This document shows, one piece after another, positions 52,871 through 62,864 of a stretch of DNA of 64,000 bases. Below the pieces are notes generated by a model. It was not told where the DNA came from. It made no database searches and saw nothing but the letters and a program-made list of their open reading frames with translations. The position numbers and the translations under genes were made by a program. How positions within the stretch are numbered: the first letter of the stretch is position 1; the number at the start of each line of letters is the position of its first letter. The stretch covers positions 62,001-126,000 of the forward strand of contig NZ_JARBTK010000004.1 in the NCBI RefSeq assembly GCF_029240215.1, given 5' to 3'. Source of the stretch: Chryseobacterium sp. (lineage in GTDB: Bacteria > Bacteroidota > Bacteroidia > Flavobacteriales > Weeksellaceae).

Positions 52871-53461
52871 ATGAAAAAGCTAATTTTTACAGGAATATTG
52901 GCTGTTGCAGGATTGACCGGAACAGCAAATGCACAAATTCAGGAAGGAAACTGGATGGTAGGTAGTAGCTTACTTTCTAGCAACTTTGGTTTAAATACAG
53001 GAGCAGGTTACGATATCAAACTTCAGCCAAGAGCAGCATATTTTATCAAAGATAATGTTGCATTAGGAGGTTACGTTACTTTAGGATTCTCTAAACCAGG
53101 TGCAGGTGCATCAACACAATTTGATTACGGTGTTGGAGCTCTAGGTCGTTACTTCTTATCTCCGGGGGAAAAAGGTGTCGACAATTTATTGAATCATGGT
53201 AGATTCTTCTTGGAAGGTAATGTAGGAGTAGGTGGATTTAATGTGGAAAATGGTATCTCAACAACTGGTTTAGACTTTGGTGTAGGTCCTGGATATTCTT
53301 ACTTTATCACTCCGAATATCGGCGTTGAAGGTTTAGTAAAATACAACGGAGTAACTGGTTTTGGAAACGAAGGATTAACGTCCAGAATTAGTTTCAATGT
53401 AGGTTTCAGTATTTACTTACCTACTTCAAAAGCAAAAGCAGTTGCCAACGACTTAAAATAG
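52871..53461 (+). CDS. Outer-membrane beta-barrel protein
   Basis: The 196-residue protein has a signal peptide (KKLIFTGILAVAGLTGTANAQ) and a series of short strands with glycine and aromatic residues (YDIKLQPRAAYFIKDNVALGGYVTLGF), ending in FNVGFSIYLPTS. The size is typical of an eight-stranded porin-like barrel of Bacteroidota. It lies about 150 bp after the PepSY gene and has a perfect terminator downstream. The ligand is unknown. Confidence 0.8.
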   Translation: MKKLIFTGILAVAGLTGTANAQIQEGNWMVGSSLLSSNFGLNTGAGYDIKLQPRAAYFIKDNVALGGYVTLGFSKPGAGASTQFDYGVGALGRYFLSPGEKGVDNLLNHGRFFLEGNVGVGGFNVENGISTTGLDFGVGPGYSYFITPNIGVEGLVKYNGVTGFGNEGLTSRISFNVGFSIYLPTSKAKAVANDLK

Positions 53462-53480
53462 CAGCTTTGAAAATACAACA

Positions 53481-53514
53481 AAAGCGGCTCGGAAAATTTT
53501 CCGAGCCGCTTTTT
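53481..53514. terminator. Terminator, bidirectional
   Basis: AAAGCGGCTCGGAAAATTTTCCGAGCCGCTTT is a perfect palindrome with a T-run on the right, between convergent genes. Confidence 0.92.
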
Positions 53515-53555
53515 CAAATTAAAACTAAACTATATAATAAATAAAAAATCTAAGA

Positions 53556-54191
53556 CTATTTATTAGGTTGAGGTGTGTAGCGAAGATAAGGTTTGATCTC
53601 AGTGACACCTTTAGGGAAAATATTTCTTGCATCTTCAGTATTAATCGAAGGCGGAATAATGACATCATCACCATCATTCCAGTTTGCAGGAGTTGCGATT
53701 TTGTGAGAATCTACCAGTTGTAACGAGTCTAAAACTCGCAGAATCTCATTAAAATTTCTTCCTGTGGAAGCAGGATAGGTAATAATAAGCCTTACTTTTT
53801 TATCCGGATCAATGATTAATAAAGAACGTACAGTCGCTGTAAGTGATGCATTCGGATGGATAAAATCATATAGTGCTGAAACTTTTCTGTCTTTATCTGC
53901 AATGATCGGAAACTGCACATCAGTATTTTGGGTTTCATTGATGTCTTTGATCCAGTTTTTGTGATCTTCTACTCCATCGACGCTTAAAGCAATTACCTTG
54001 GTATTTCTTTGGTCAAACTCTGATATTAATTTTGAGGTATAACCTAGTTCTGTCGTACAAACCGGAGTATAATCTGCAGGGTGAGAAAATAAAATCCCCC
54101 ACGAATCTCCAAGATATTCATAAAAATCAATGTTTCCAGCAGTAGAATCTGCCTGAAAGTTGGGTGCGGTATCTCCTAGTTTAATTGACAT
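53556..54191 (-). CDS. Peroxiredoxin (Prx6-type)
   Basis: The 211-residue protein has the Prx6 plan. LGDTAPNFQADSTAGNIDFYEY begins it, the peroxidatic cysteine is in SHPADYTPVCTTELG and the second motif ALSVDGVEDHKNWIKDI follows. The C-terminal extension (after residue 160) is characteristic of the 1-Cys Prx6 group. It reduces peroxides in the cytoplasm. A TAAATTTG promoter lies 24 bp upstream, and the divergent gene is an MscS channel. Confidence 0.95.
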   Translation of the reverse strand: MSIKLGDTAPNFQADSTAGNIDFYEYLGDSWGILFSHPADYTPVCTTELGYTSKLISEFDQRNTKVIALSVDGVEDHKNWIKDINETQNTDVQFPIIADKDRKVSALYDFIHPNASLTATVRSLLIIDPDKKVRLIITYPASTGRNFNEILRVLDSLQLVDSHKIATPANWNDGDDVIIPPSINTEDARNIFPKGVTEIKPYLRYTPQPNK

Positions 54192-54214
54192 AACATTTTG
54201 TTTTTATTAGTCTA

Positions 54215-54222
54215 CAAATTTA
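54215..54222 (-). promoter_or_regulatory. Peroxiredoxin gene promoter -7 element
   Basis: The reverse strand reads TAAATTTG, matching TAnnTTTG, 24 bp before the start. Confidence 0.6.
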
Positions 54223-54287
54223 ATAGACTTTTTGTTACTGGCAAAATTTTTGCTAGAAAATTTATTTATAATATTAAAAAATATTTT

Positions 54288-55175
54288 ATGGAGTACGGCT
54301 TAAGCTACGTAGATACGGTATATAAAGTTTTACAAAATTGGTATATCGCATTTGCGAAACTTACACCAAAGTTGGTTGTTGGTATTATTGTTTTTATGCT
54401 TTTTTTATTGACGAGTAAATATCTGAGTAAACTTGCGGTAAAAATCATGCATAAGGTTTTCCCTAAAACTAAAAAAGAAGGATCTATACTTACCATTATC
54501 GGAATTTTCAGATTTATTATAGTGATAATGGGAAGCTTTATTGCTTTAGAAATAATGGGCTTCAGCGGTTTCCTTTGGAAATTTATCGGAAGTTTAGGAG
54601 TTGCAGGTGTAATTGCCGGTGTTGCGCTAAAAGACCTCGTTTCGAGTATATTTTCGGGAATGCTGATTGGTATTGACAAAGCATTTAAAGTCGGAGATTA
54701 TATCATTATCGGCGGAAATTCGGGAACGGTAATGGAGATCGGTTTCTTAACCACAAAAATAATCAGTGATGACGGTAAAAAAGTATACATCCCGAATCAG
54801 GTGATTTTCAATGCACCTTTTTCAAATATTACGGCTTCTCCACAACGAAAAATTATTTTAGATTTTGAGATTCCTGCAGATGAAGATGTAAGCAAAGCAC
54901 AAATTGGTATTTTAGAGGTGATTAAAAGTTTAGAAAATATTGATAGGATAGAAAGTTCTGAGGTAATTTTCACCAACCTGAAGCAGGGAACATTTACTTT
55001 ACAGGCAAAATTCTGGATTGCTGTAGGAGCAAATATGCTTCAGATAAAAAGTGAAGCTTTAATGAAAATAAAAAAACGTCTGGATGATGACGGAATCCCA
55101 CTATTGACTCCAACAAGTATTAATATTACTAACAATTCTCCAATTGAGCCTCCAAAAGAAAATACGGAATTGTAG
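54288..55175 (+). CDS. Small-conductance mechanosensitive channel (MscS family)
   Basis: I take ATG 54288 (MEYGLSYVDTVYKVL) because the upstream extension of the ORF-track start is not hydrophobic like a signal and lies in the divergent promoter region. The roughly 295-residue protein has three transmembrane helices. TM3 contains GVAGVIAGVALKDLVSSIFSG, and the beta domain has VGDYIIIGGNSGTVMEIGFLTTKI, as in MscS. It opens under membrane tension to release solutes. It is divergent from the peroxiredoxin gene. Confidence 0.93.
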   Translation: MEYGLSYVDTVYKVLQNWYIAFAKLTPKLVVGIIVFMLFLLTSKYLSKLAVKIMHKVFPKTKKEGSILTIIGIFRFIIVIMGSFIALEIMGFSGFLWKFIGSLGVAGVIAGVALKDLVSSIFSGMLIGIDKAFKVGDYIIIGGNSGTVMEIGFLTTKIISDDGKKVYIPNQVIFNAPFSNITASPQRKIILDFEIPADEDVSKAQIGILEVIKSLENIDRIESSEVIFTNLKQGTFTLQAKFWIAVGANMLQIKSEALMKIKKRLDDDGIPLLTPTSINITNNSPIEPPKENTEL

Positions 55176-55300
55176 ATTTTATTAATTTAAATCAAAGGTT
55201 ATTTTATTAAAACTCCAAAAGCCTCTTAACAAAAAATCACCCAAACGGGTTATTTTATCATGCTATTAAATTTATAAAATTTGTTTAAAAATTAATAGCC

Positions 55301-56191
55301 ATGAAAACAAAATTTTTATTAATATTTCTGTTGGGATTTGCAGGAATGATTTTCGGACAGGAAAATTCAAGTAGAATCTACTTTATAGTTTCAAAAAAAG
55401 AAGAATTAAATTTGAAACAAAAAAATTCATTAAAATATGATAAATGGTCTACCAAACAACTTGACTCTGTAAAAGATGTTTATAAAAACAATAAAACAGT
55501 TAAAGCCACAGAACAAATAACTGTAAATGGAGAAAAGCAAAATGTAACTAGAGACATAATCGTTGATGATAATTTTTTTAAAATGCTCGTCATAAAAAAA
55601 GAAATCAATGTAGATTCCGATTTTTGGGGATATGTCAAATTTGTAGATGATAAAGTTTATGTAAGTAGGAAACGTTTTAATGAAGTACTAGGAGACGATG
55701 TCTATTATTACAAACTTAAAAATGGGGATAAAATTAGATTACCTTTTATTGATGGAACAGTTTCTGTTTTTACAATCCCATTTAAATATAGATTTAAATA
55801 ACCTAATATATCAGAAGAATTCTCATCAGCGAGTCTCAATATCAATGTCTTAGCAGGTATTTCTTTTGGTAAAACAACATTTAGGTATCGTGAACAAGTT
55901 GATTGCAAAACTAATAATTCAAAACTCACTTTAGGATTATTTGTCGGATCATCCGTTGTAGAATTAAACAGCAGTAATACTTCTGCTGCCGAACAACCTT
56001 TAATTGGAGATGTAAAAATTACAAAAGGATTAGCAAGTATTGGTTTGGGAACAGCCTATTCATTTAACAAAATTAGTTTAGGTGGATTTTTAGGATGGGA
56101 TTACGCAATTGGAAATGATTCTGAAAAGTGGAATTATAACAAAAAGCCTTGGATTGGCATTGCTATAGGCTATTCTCTATTTAATCTATAA
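55301..56191 (+). pseudogene. Secreted/barrel gene split by an in-frame stop codon
   Basis: The ORF track ends this gene at 55801, but the next 129 codons in the same frame (PNISEEFSSASLNINVLAG ... GYSLFNL) read as normal protein and close at a second stop at 56191. The whole product would be 296 residues: signal peptide (KFLLIFLLGFAGMIFGQ), a charged middle part, and a glycine-rich beta-barrel-like end (GISFGKTTF, LGTAYSFNKISLGGFLG). One TAA at 55799-55801 is all that breaks it. It may be a recent nonsense mutation or a sequencing error. A terminator follows. Confidence 0.75.
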
Positions 56192-56198
56192 CAAAAAA

Positions 56199-56220
56199 AA
56201 CCTTCCAAAATCGGAAGGTT
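56199..56220. terminator. Terminator of gap
   Basis: AACCTTCC and GGAAGGTT arms with an A-run on the left on the plus strand, so leftward transcription from gap ends here. Confidence 0.85.
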
Positions 56221-56244
56221 TCATTATGCATATTTGATTGCTTA

Positions 56245-57267
<1,023 letters not shown>

Positions 57268-57287
57268 TTATTTAATTATATAAAATA

Positions 57288-58274
57288 TTAGATTGCTAAA
57301 ATTTCTGAAATCAAAAGAAGATCTTTGTTGATTTCGTTGTGTTTTTTAATGGCTTCTTCGATGGGTGTATAAACAATTTCGTTGGAACGCATTCCTGCCA
57401 TTACATTATTCTCTCCTACCATCAATCCGGTAACTGCACCAAAACCTAGTCTGCTCGCCAAAACTCTGTCGGCACAACTCGGTGATCCACCTCTTTGGAT
57501 ATGACCTAAGATAGCCACACGAATATCATAATCAGGAAATTCTTTTTTGGTCTGCTCAGCCAATTCATAAATATTGGCAAGCTTTTCACCTTCTGCAACT
57601 ACCACAATACTTGAGGATTTTCCTGTTTTCTCTGCATTTCTGAAGTTGGCAAACAACTCATCCATACTGTCTTTTTTCTCAGGAATCAAAATATCCAAAG
57701 CACCGGTTGCCAAACCACTGTTTAGGGCAATAAAACCTGCATCACGCCCCATCACCTCAACAAAGAAAACCCTGTTGTGAGAAGTTGCCGTATCACGGAT
57801 TTTATCAATGGCATCCATGGCTGTATTCAAAGCCGTATCAAAACCAATCGTATTATCTGTTCCGAAGATATCGTTATCAATCGTTCCCGGCACACCGATT
57901 ACTCTGATTCCGAATTCTTCATTAAAAATCTTCGCTCCGGTAAAAGTTCCGTCTCCACCGATGCACACCAAAGCTTCAATTCCGTATCTCACGCAATTGT
58001 CATAGGCTTTCTGGCGACCTTCTTTGGTCATAAACTCTTTGGAACGGGCAGATTTCAGAATAGTTCCACCTTGGTTGATTATATTTTTTACAGAACGAGG
58101 TCCCATTTTCAGGAAATCATCGTGGATAAGACCATTATAGCCTTCTCTCACTCCGTAACATTCGATATTATAATAATTGGCAGTTCTTACGACCGCTCTT
58201 AATGCTGCGTTCATCCCCGGAGAGTCACCTCCCGAAGTAAGAACTGCAATTTTTTTTACAGCACTTTCTTTCAT
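57288..58274 (-). CDS. pfkA: ATP-dependent 6-phosphofructokinase
   Basis: The enzyme phosphorylates fructose 6-phosphate. VLTSGGDSPGMNAALRAVVR holds the ATP-binding glycines, CIGGDGTFTGAKI the ATP-phosphate site, and PGTIDNDIFGTDNTIGFDTA the substrate and catalytic aspartate region. GHIQRGGSPSCADR is the C-terminal signature. The GGDGT form indicates ATP rather than pyrophosphate as donor. The length of 328 residues is typical. It is transcribed with gap, and a TAAATTTG promoter lies 20 bp upstream. Confidence 0.98.
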   Translation of the reverse strand: MKESAVKKIAVLTSGGDSPGMNAALRAVVRTANYYNIECYGVREGYNGLIHDDFLKMGPRSVKNIINQGGTILKSARSKEFMTKEGRQKAYDNCVRYGIEALVCIGGDGTFTGAKIFNEEFGIRVIGVPGTIDNDIFGTDNTIGFDTALNTAMDAIDKIRDTATSHNRVFFVEVMGRDAGFIALNSGLATGALDILIPEKKDSMDELFANFRNAEKTGKSSSIVVVAEGEKLANIYELAEQTKKEFPDYDIRVAILGHIQRGGSPSCADRVLASRLGFGAVTGLMVGENNVMAGMRSNEIVYTPIEEAIKKHNEINKDLLLISEILAI

Positions 58275-58294
58275 TTAGTAAAAAATTTCAAACA

Positions 58295-58302
58295 CAAATT
58301 TA
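58295..58302 (-). promoter_or_regulatory. pfkA-gap promoter -7 element
   Basis: The reverse strand reads TAAATTTG, matching TAnnTTTG, 20 bp ahead of pfkA. Confidence 0.6.
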
Positions 58303-58435
58303 CAAAAACAAGTTCAGATAACGGCAGTATCTTTAGAATACTTTTCATCCTTTAGTATCCTGTAAATTTAAAAGCAATTTGTTTGAGAAATAATTTACAT
58401 TTTTAATTTATGAAACTCAAAGCTAGACTTTCATA

Positions 58436-59194
58436 TCAATTCTTTTCAACTAAATATTTCCAATATCTTCTTGGAACATGCTGAATATGCAGTTTCAAAT
58501 TTTTCCTTTCCACAATATTTGTTTTTGTGAAATAACGTTGCCAAAGTGTTTGATAATTTTTTTCTTCATCATGAAACTTTTGCTGGTATTTATTTAAATC
58601 AATTTTTTCTTCAGGATAAAAGAAATCGCACGTTTCCAGATCATAAAGAATTCCATAGTTTCTTCTGAGATCATAAATCATCCATTTCTGATCCTGATAA
58701 CGGTCTTTGAAATGTTTTCTGATCAAAGGCAACACATTAAAATCCGGATCGATTTTAGCAAAGAAAACCTCATCCTGCATTTTTTCAAACCGAACAAAAG
58801 CTGTCATTCTGTGCCTTTCTCTACTTACCGATTTTGAAATCTTGGCAATTCTAAGAATATCATTATCTGCGTAATTTTGTAAAATATTCTCTTTAGGATA
58901 TTTTATAGATTGCTGTACGGCAGACAAAATAATTTGCTCTGAATCCTGTTCTTCGGATAAATAAACCTTAACCAATTCATGAATTCCGGATTTCCCAATG
59001 TTCTCTTCCAATTTATTTAAAACTCTCTCAGATTTCTCCTGTTGTGTGACAACTTCATGGATTTCTGCAAAAATATTTTTCTGATGATATCTCTCTTTTG
59101 AAACAATTTCCACATCACTGTACTTATATTCGAAAACTTCAAATACTGCAGTAAAAAGTCCGTCGAAACTGCCGTCGTAGAGTAAGGTGGTCAT
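58436..59194 (-). CDS. TIGR03915-type putative DNA repair protein (DUF4130)
   Basis: The 252-residue protein starts with TTLLYDGSFDGLFTAVFEVFEYK, the opening of the TIGR03915 family, and contains MTAFVRFEKMQDEVFFAKIDPDFNVL and the DUF4130 segment DLRRNYGILYDLET. The family is found only with a radical SAM partner, here at 59301, and is annotated as a putative DNA metabolism or uracil-glycosylase-like protein. The substrate has not been shown. It is encoded 106 bp downstream of that partner in the same direction. Confidence 0.88.
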   Translation of the reverse strand: MTTLLYDGSFDGLFTAVFEVFEYKYSDVEIVSKERYHQKNIFAEIHEVVTQQEKSERVLNKLEENIGKSGIHELVKVYLSEEQDSEQIILSAVQQSIKYPKENILQNYADNDILRIAKISKSVSRERHRMTAFVRFEKMQDEVFFAKIDPDFNVLPLIRKHFKDRYQDQKWMIYDLRRNYGILYDLETCDFFYPEEKIDLNKYQQKFHDEEKNYQTLWQRYFTKTNIVERKNLKLHIQHVPRRYWKYLVEKN

Positions 59195-59300
59195 TTATTT
59201 ATTTTATCCATTAAGTTTGTTAAAGAAACTATTTATTTTTCTTAAATTTCATGAACAAATTAGTCATCCTCGTGAAAAAATTGTGAAATTATGTTTAAAA

Positions 59301-60560
59301 TTAAAACAATGTGAGTTGCTGCGAAAACTGATCCTGAAATTTAGAATTGCTTCCGCCAATTAAGAGTTTTTTCAGATTTAAATCTGTCAAATGTCTCAAG
59401 AAAACATTTCCTGCATTAAAATCTATGAAATATTTAGCACGATTCACTGCTGCACCCAATTTTTTCAAATGATCAATCGTCAAAACCTGAAAACGTCTCG
59501 CTGAAACAATTTTCTTCGCAGTTTTCACACCAATTCCCGGAATCCTGAGAATCATCTGATAATCTGCACTTTGAAGATTAATCGGAAACTGATCAAGATG
59601 TCGAAGTGCCCAACTTAATTTAGGATCAACTTCCAAGTCCAAAAACGGCATATGCGGATCTAAAATTTCATCAGCTTTAAATCCATAAAAGCGCATCAGC
59701 CAATCCGACTGATACAAACGATTTTCTCTCAACATCGGAACCGCCGTCGTTAAAGCTGGTAATCTATTATCTTCCAAAACCGGAACATATCCTGAATAAT
59801 AAACTCTTTTAAGATTATAATTTTTATAGAAATGATCAGCAACTTTGATGATTTGTAAATCATTCTCGTTGGTTGCACCAACAATCATTTGCGTAGACTG
59901 TCCTGCAGGAGCGAATTTCGGAACTTTCCTGAAAATTTTCTTCTCTTCTTTATATTGGGTAATTCCGCTTTGAATATATTTCATGGGATTGAGCATATCC
60001 TGTCGGTTTTTTTCCGGAGCCAATAATTTCAAACCACTTTCTGTCGGAATTTCAATATTAATTGATAATCGGTCAGCATACAAAGCTGCTTCCTGCATTA
60101 GAATATCACTTGCGCCAGGAATTGATTTTAAATGAATATATCCATTGAAATTTTCTTCCAGACGAAGTTTTTTTGCAACACGCACCAAACGTTCCATCGT
60201 TGTATCGGCATTTTTGAAAATTCCTGAACTCAAAAATAAGCCTTCAATATAATTTCTACGGTAAAAATTAATGGTTAAATCTACAACTTCTTCAACCGTA
60301 AAAGCCGCTCTTTTAATATCATTTGAGCTTCGTGAAACACAATAAGCACAATCGTAAATGCAATGATTGGTCAAAAGAATTTTGAGAAGCGAAACACATC
60401 GCCCGTCTTCGGTATAGGTATGGCAAATTCCGCTTGCAGAACTGTCTCCCAAAGCGCCTTTTTTATTTTTTCTTGAACCTCCGCTCGACGAGCATGACAC
60501 ATCATATTTTGCTGCATCGGCAAGAATTTCCAGTTTTTCTTTCAGGCGGTCAAAATTCAT
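59301..60560 (-). CDS. TIGR03916-type radical SAM protein, putative DNA modification/repair
   Basis: The 419-residue protein has a radical SAM centre with the cysteine motif NHCIYDCAYCVSRSSND (CxxxCxxC) at residue 70, then a TIM-barrel-like core with glycine-rich SAM segments. Near the C-terminus it carries a helix-hairpin-helix motif (LRIPGIGVKTAKKIVSARRF), which suggests DNA binding. Its partner gene follows at 58436. The pair is conserved in many bacteria as a putative DNA modification or repair system, but the reaction is unknown. A TAGTTTTG promoter lies 43 bp upstream. Confidence 0.9.
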   Translation of the reverse strand: MNFDRLKEKLEILADAAKYDVSCSSSGGSRKNKKGALGDSSASGICHTYTEDGRCVSLLKILLTNHCIYDCAYCVSRSSNDIKRAAFTVEEVVDLTINFYRRNYIEGLFLSSGIFKNADTTMERLVRVAKKLRLEENFNGYIHLKSIPGASDILMQEAALYADRLSINIEIPTESGLKLLAPEKNRQDMLNPMKYIQSGITQYKEEKKIFRKVPKFAPAGQSTQMIVGATNENDLQIIKVADHFYKNYNLKRVYYSGYVPVLEDNRLPALTTAVPMLRENRLYQSDWLMRFYGFKADEILDPHMPFLDLEVDPKLSWALRHLDQFPINLQSADYQMILRIPGIGVKTAKKIVSARRFQVLTIDHLKKLGAAVNRAKYFIDFNAGNVFLRHLTDLNLKKLLIGGSNSKFQDQFSQQLTLF

Positions 60561-60602
60561 TTAAATTTAATTTAAAGCAGATTTAAAATCCAATTCCTTG
60601 TA

Positions 60603-60610
60603 CAAAACTA
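60603..60610 (-). promoter_or_regulatory. TIGR03916 gene promoter -7 element
   Basis: The reverse strand reads TAGTTTTG, matching TAnnTTTG, 43 bp before the start. Confidence 0.45.
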
Positions 60611-60757
60611 AGTCCAAAATTGAGAAATATCACTCTTTTTTAAACTAACTTATCAACAAAAGGCAGTAACAAATTTACTATATTTACGGTCATTAAATTA
60701 TGCGTGAAATCGTAAACCATCGATTATCACCATATTTAAGAATTTAAAAATAACTCT

Positions 60758-62086
60758 ATGAATCACACACCGATCGAAGGTTTTTCTAAACTTACAAAAA
60801 AAGGAAAAATTGACTGGCTTGTCAATGAATATCTAGACGGAAACGCAGATTATCAAAACATACTCAATCAATACTGGAACGAAAATGCAGATCTTCAGAA
60901 ACTTCATGACGAGTTTTCTGAGAACACGATTTCCAATTTTTATATGCCTTACGGAATTGCTCCTAATTTTTTAATTGACGGAAAATTATTTGCTTTACCA
61001 ATGGCGGTTGAAGAAAGTTCAGTAGTTGCAGCAGCTTCAAAAGCAGCCAAATTCTGGATTGACAAAGGAGGTTTTAAAACCACGATCATTAATACAGAAA
61101 AATTAGGTCACACTCATTTCATTTTTAATACAGAATCGCATAAACTTCAGCATTTTTTTAATTTTAAATTAAAGAAAAAACTGTTTGAAGCCACAGAAAG
61201 CATCACTGCAAATATGAGAAACCGTGGTGGCGGAATTTTAGAAATAAAATTGATCGATAAAACCGCTGAAATGCCTAATTATTATCAGTTGAAAGCAAGT
61301 TTTGATACGGTAGATTCTATGGGAGCTAACTTTATCAATTCTTGTCTTGAGCAATTTGGTAAAACTTTAAAAGAACAGATTTCTCTTGAAGAAGATTTTA
61401 CACAGGAAGAAAAAGATTCTTTGCAGGTAGTTATGAATATTCTTTCCAATTTTACTCCGGATTGTATCGTGAGAGCAGAAGTTTCTTGTAAAATAGAAGA
61501 TCTGAAGGACGACAGCGGAATTTCAAATGAAGAATTTGCAAGAAAATTTAAACAAGCCGTTACGATTGCTGAGATCGAACCTTTCCGTGCAACAACACAC
61601 AACAAAGGAATTATGAATGGAGTTGATGCCGTTGTGATTGCAACCGGAAACGATTTCAGAGCAACTGAAGCTTGCGCACATGCTTACGCATCAAAGGATG
61701 GAAAATATTCTTCTTTGACACATTGTACAACAGACAACGGAATTTTCAGATTCTGGATTGATCTTCCTATTTCTGTGGGAGTTGTGGGCGGTTTGACGAA
61801 TCTTCATCCTCTGGTAAAATTTTCCCTTGCATTACTTGGAAAACCTTCAGCTCAGGAACTGATGAGTATTTTGGCGGTTTCAGGATTGGCTCAGAATTTT
61901 GGAGCATTGAGATCTTTAGTAACCACAGGAATCCAGAAAGGTCACATGAAAATGCATTTGCTTAATATTTTAAATCAAATGGGTGCGACCGAAGAGGAAA
62001 AACAGCATTTTGTGACCTATTTTAAAGATAAAACAGTGACGCATCATGAGGTTATCAATGAATTTAACAGATTAAGATCTCAATAA
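60758..62086 (+). CDS. Class II (degradative-type) hydroxymethylglutaryl-CoA reductase
   Basis: The 442-residue enzyme interconverts HMG-CoA and mevalonate. ENTISNFYMPYGIAPNFLIDG is the N-terminal CoA-binding segment, DSMGANFINSCLE the second signature, and THNKGIMNGVDAVVIATGNDFRA carries the catalytic lysine and aspartate. The catalytic histidine is in QKGHMKMHLLN near the end. Although this sequence class is named degradative, in Flavobacteriia it serves the mevalonate pathway to isoprenoids. A 51-residue membrane protein overlaps its stop codon. Confidence 0.95.
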   Translation: MNHTPIEGFSKLTKKGKIDWLVNEYLDGNADYQNILNQYWNENADLQKLHDEFSENTISNFYMPYGIAPNFLIDGKLFALPMAVEESSVVAAASKAAKFWIDKGGFKTTIINTEKLGHTHFIFNTESHKLQHFFNFKLKKKLFEATESITANMRNRGGGILEIKLIDKTAEMPNYYQLKASFDTVDSMGANFINSCLEQFGKTLKEQISLEEDFTQEEKDSLQVVMNILSNFTPDCIVRAEVSCKIEDLKDDSGISNEEFARKFKQAVTIAEIEPFRATTHNKGIMNGVDAVVIATGNDFRATEACAHAYASKDGKYSSLTHCTTDNGIFRFWIDLPISVGVVGGLTNLHPLVKFSLALLGKPSAQELMSILAVSGLAQNFGALRSLVTTGIQKGHMKMHLLNILNQMGATEEEKQHFVTYFKDKTVTHHEVINEFNRLRSQ

Positions 62087-62241
62087 TGTTTGGAATTATT
62101 GTCGCAGCTTTTATGTTAGCTTTCGGGGTTTTTCTACAGTTGACAAAAAATCCAAGGCTTGTTCATAATAAAAAATTCGCATGGGTTTTTATCGGAATTG
62201 GAACCATATCATTAATATTCAAAATTTTAAATTATAAATAA
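62086..62241 (+). CDS. Small two-helix membrane protein, 51 residues
   Basis: This gene is too short for the ORF track. Its ATG overlaps the HMG-CoA reductase stop (TAATG), which suggests translational coupling. The product reads MFGIIVAAFMLAFGVFLQLT and ends KFAWVFIGIGTISLIFKILNYK, two hydrophobic helices with a basic loop (KNPRLVHNKK). It is followed after 38 bp by the DUF423 gene. The function is unknown. Confidence 0.6.
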   Translation: MFGIIVAAFMLAFGVFLQLTKNPRLVHNKKFAWVFIGIGTISLIFKILNYK

Positions 62242-62279
62242 AAACAGGTCACTTAAATCTGTTTAAATAAATCAATAAA

Positions 62280-62666
62280 ATGAAAACAATTACTTTAGTC
62301 TTCGGTGCCGCTTTCGGAATGTTATCTGTAATTTTGGGAGCTTTCGGAGCACATGCATTAAAAAAAATATTATCTTTAGAAAGACTGGAAAGTTTTGAGA
62401 CAGGAGTACGATATCAAATGTACGCAGCATTTTTTTTGCTGATTGCAGGTTACATTTTAAAGTTTGATACCTCATCTCAAAAATGGATTTCTATATTGAT
62501 GATTACAGGAACAATGTTATTTTCTTTCAGTATTTACGGTTTGAGTCTACAGGATTATTTAGGAGCAAACCTTAAATTTTTAGGACCTATCACTCCGCTT
62601 GGAGGATTATTGATGATTTTGAGTTGGGGAATGTTGATTTTTTATTTTGTAAAGAATAGAATTTAA
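62280..62666 (+). CDS. DUF423 family membrane protein
   Basis: The 128-residue protein has four hydrophobic helices and the family motifs GAFGAHALKKIL (residues 21-32) and LGPITPLGGLLMILSW at the end. It is an inner-membrane protein of unknown role. The length is typical. It is likely co-transcribed with the small gene upstream and the HMG-CoA reductase. Confidence 0.93.
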   Translation: MKTITLVFGAAFGMLSVILGAFGAHALKKILSLERLESFETGVRYQMYAAFFLLIAGYILKFDTSSQKWISILMITGTMLFSFSIYGLSLQDYLGANLKFLGPITPLGGLLMILSWGMLIFYFVKNRI

Positions 62667-62818
62667 CTTCATCAACAATAATTTCAGTTATAGACAAAAT
62701 AATTTATCACAAACGCAAAAACGATTAGAACACCAACTTGTTTTTGGTTGAAATTCAGACAAAGTCATGTAAGTTTTAATTTTTATCCTAATAATCTTGA
62801 ACTTCCGTGTCTTTTTAT

Positions 62819-62826
62819 TAAATTTG
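62819..62826 (+). promoter_or_regulatory. sucC promoter -7 element
   Basis: TAAATTTG matches TAnnTTTG, 38 bp ahead of the start codon. Confidence 0.6.
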
Positions 62827-62864
62827 TCAACCTTTTAAAATTAAAATATAATAATAAAAATAAT

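Noticed and set aside
55802-56191. Open stretch after 55801 as a separate gene
   Set aside because: It has no start codon or ribosome binding site and continues in the frame of the gene upstream, so it is better read as the tail of a broken gene.
57777-58202. 141-residue forward frame inside pfkA
   Set aside because: It is antisense to a well-conserved gene and has no recognisable motif.
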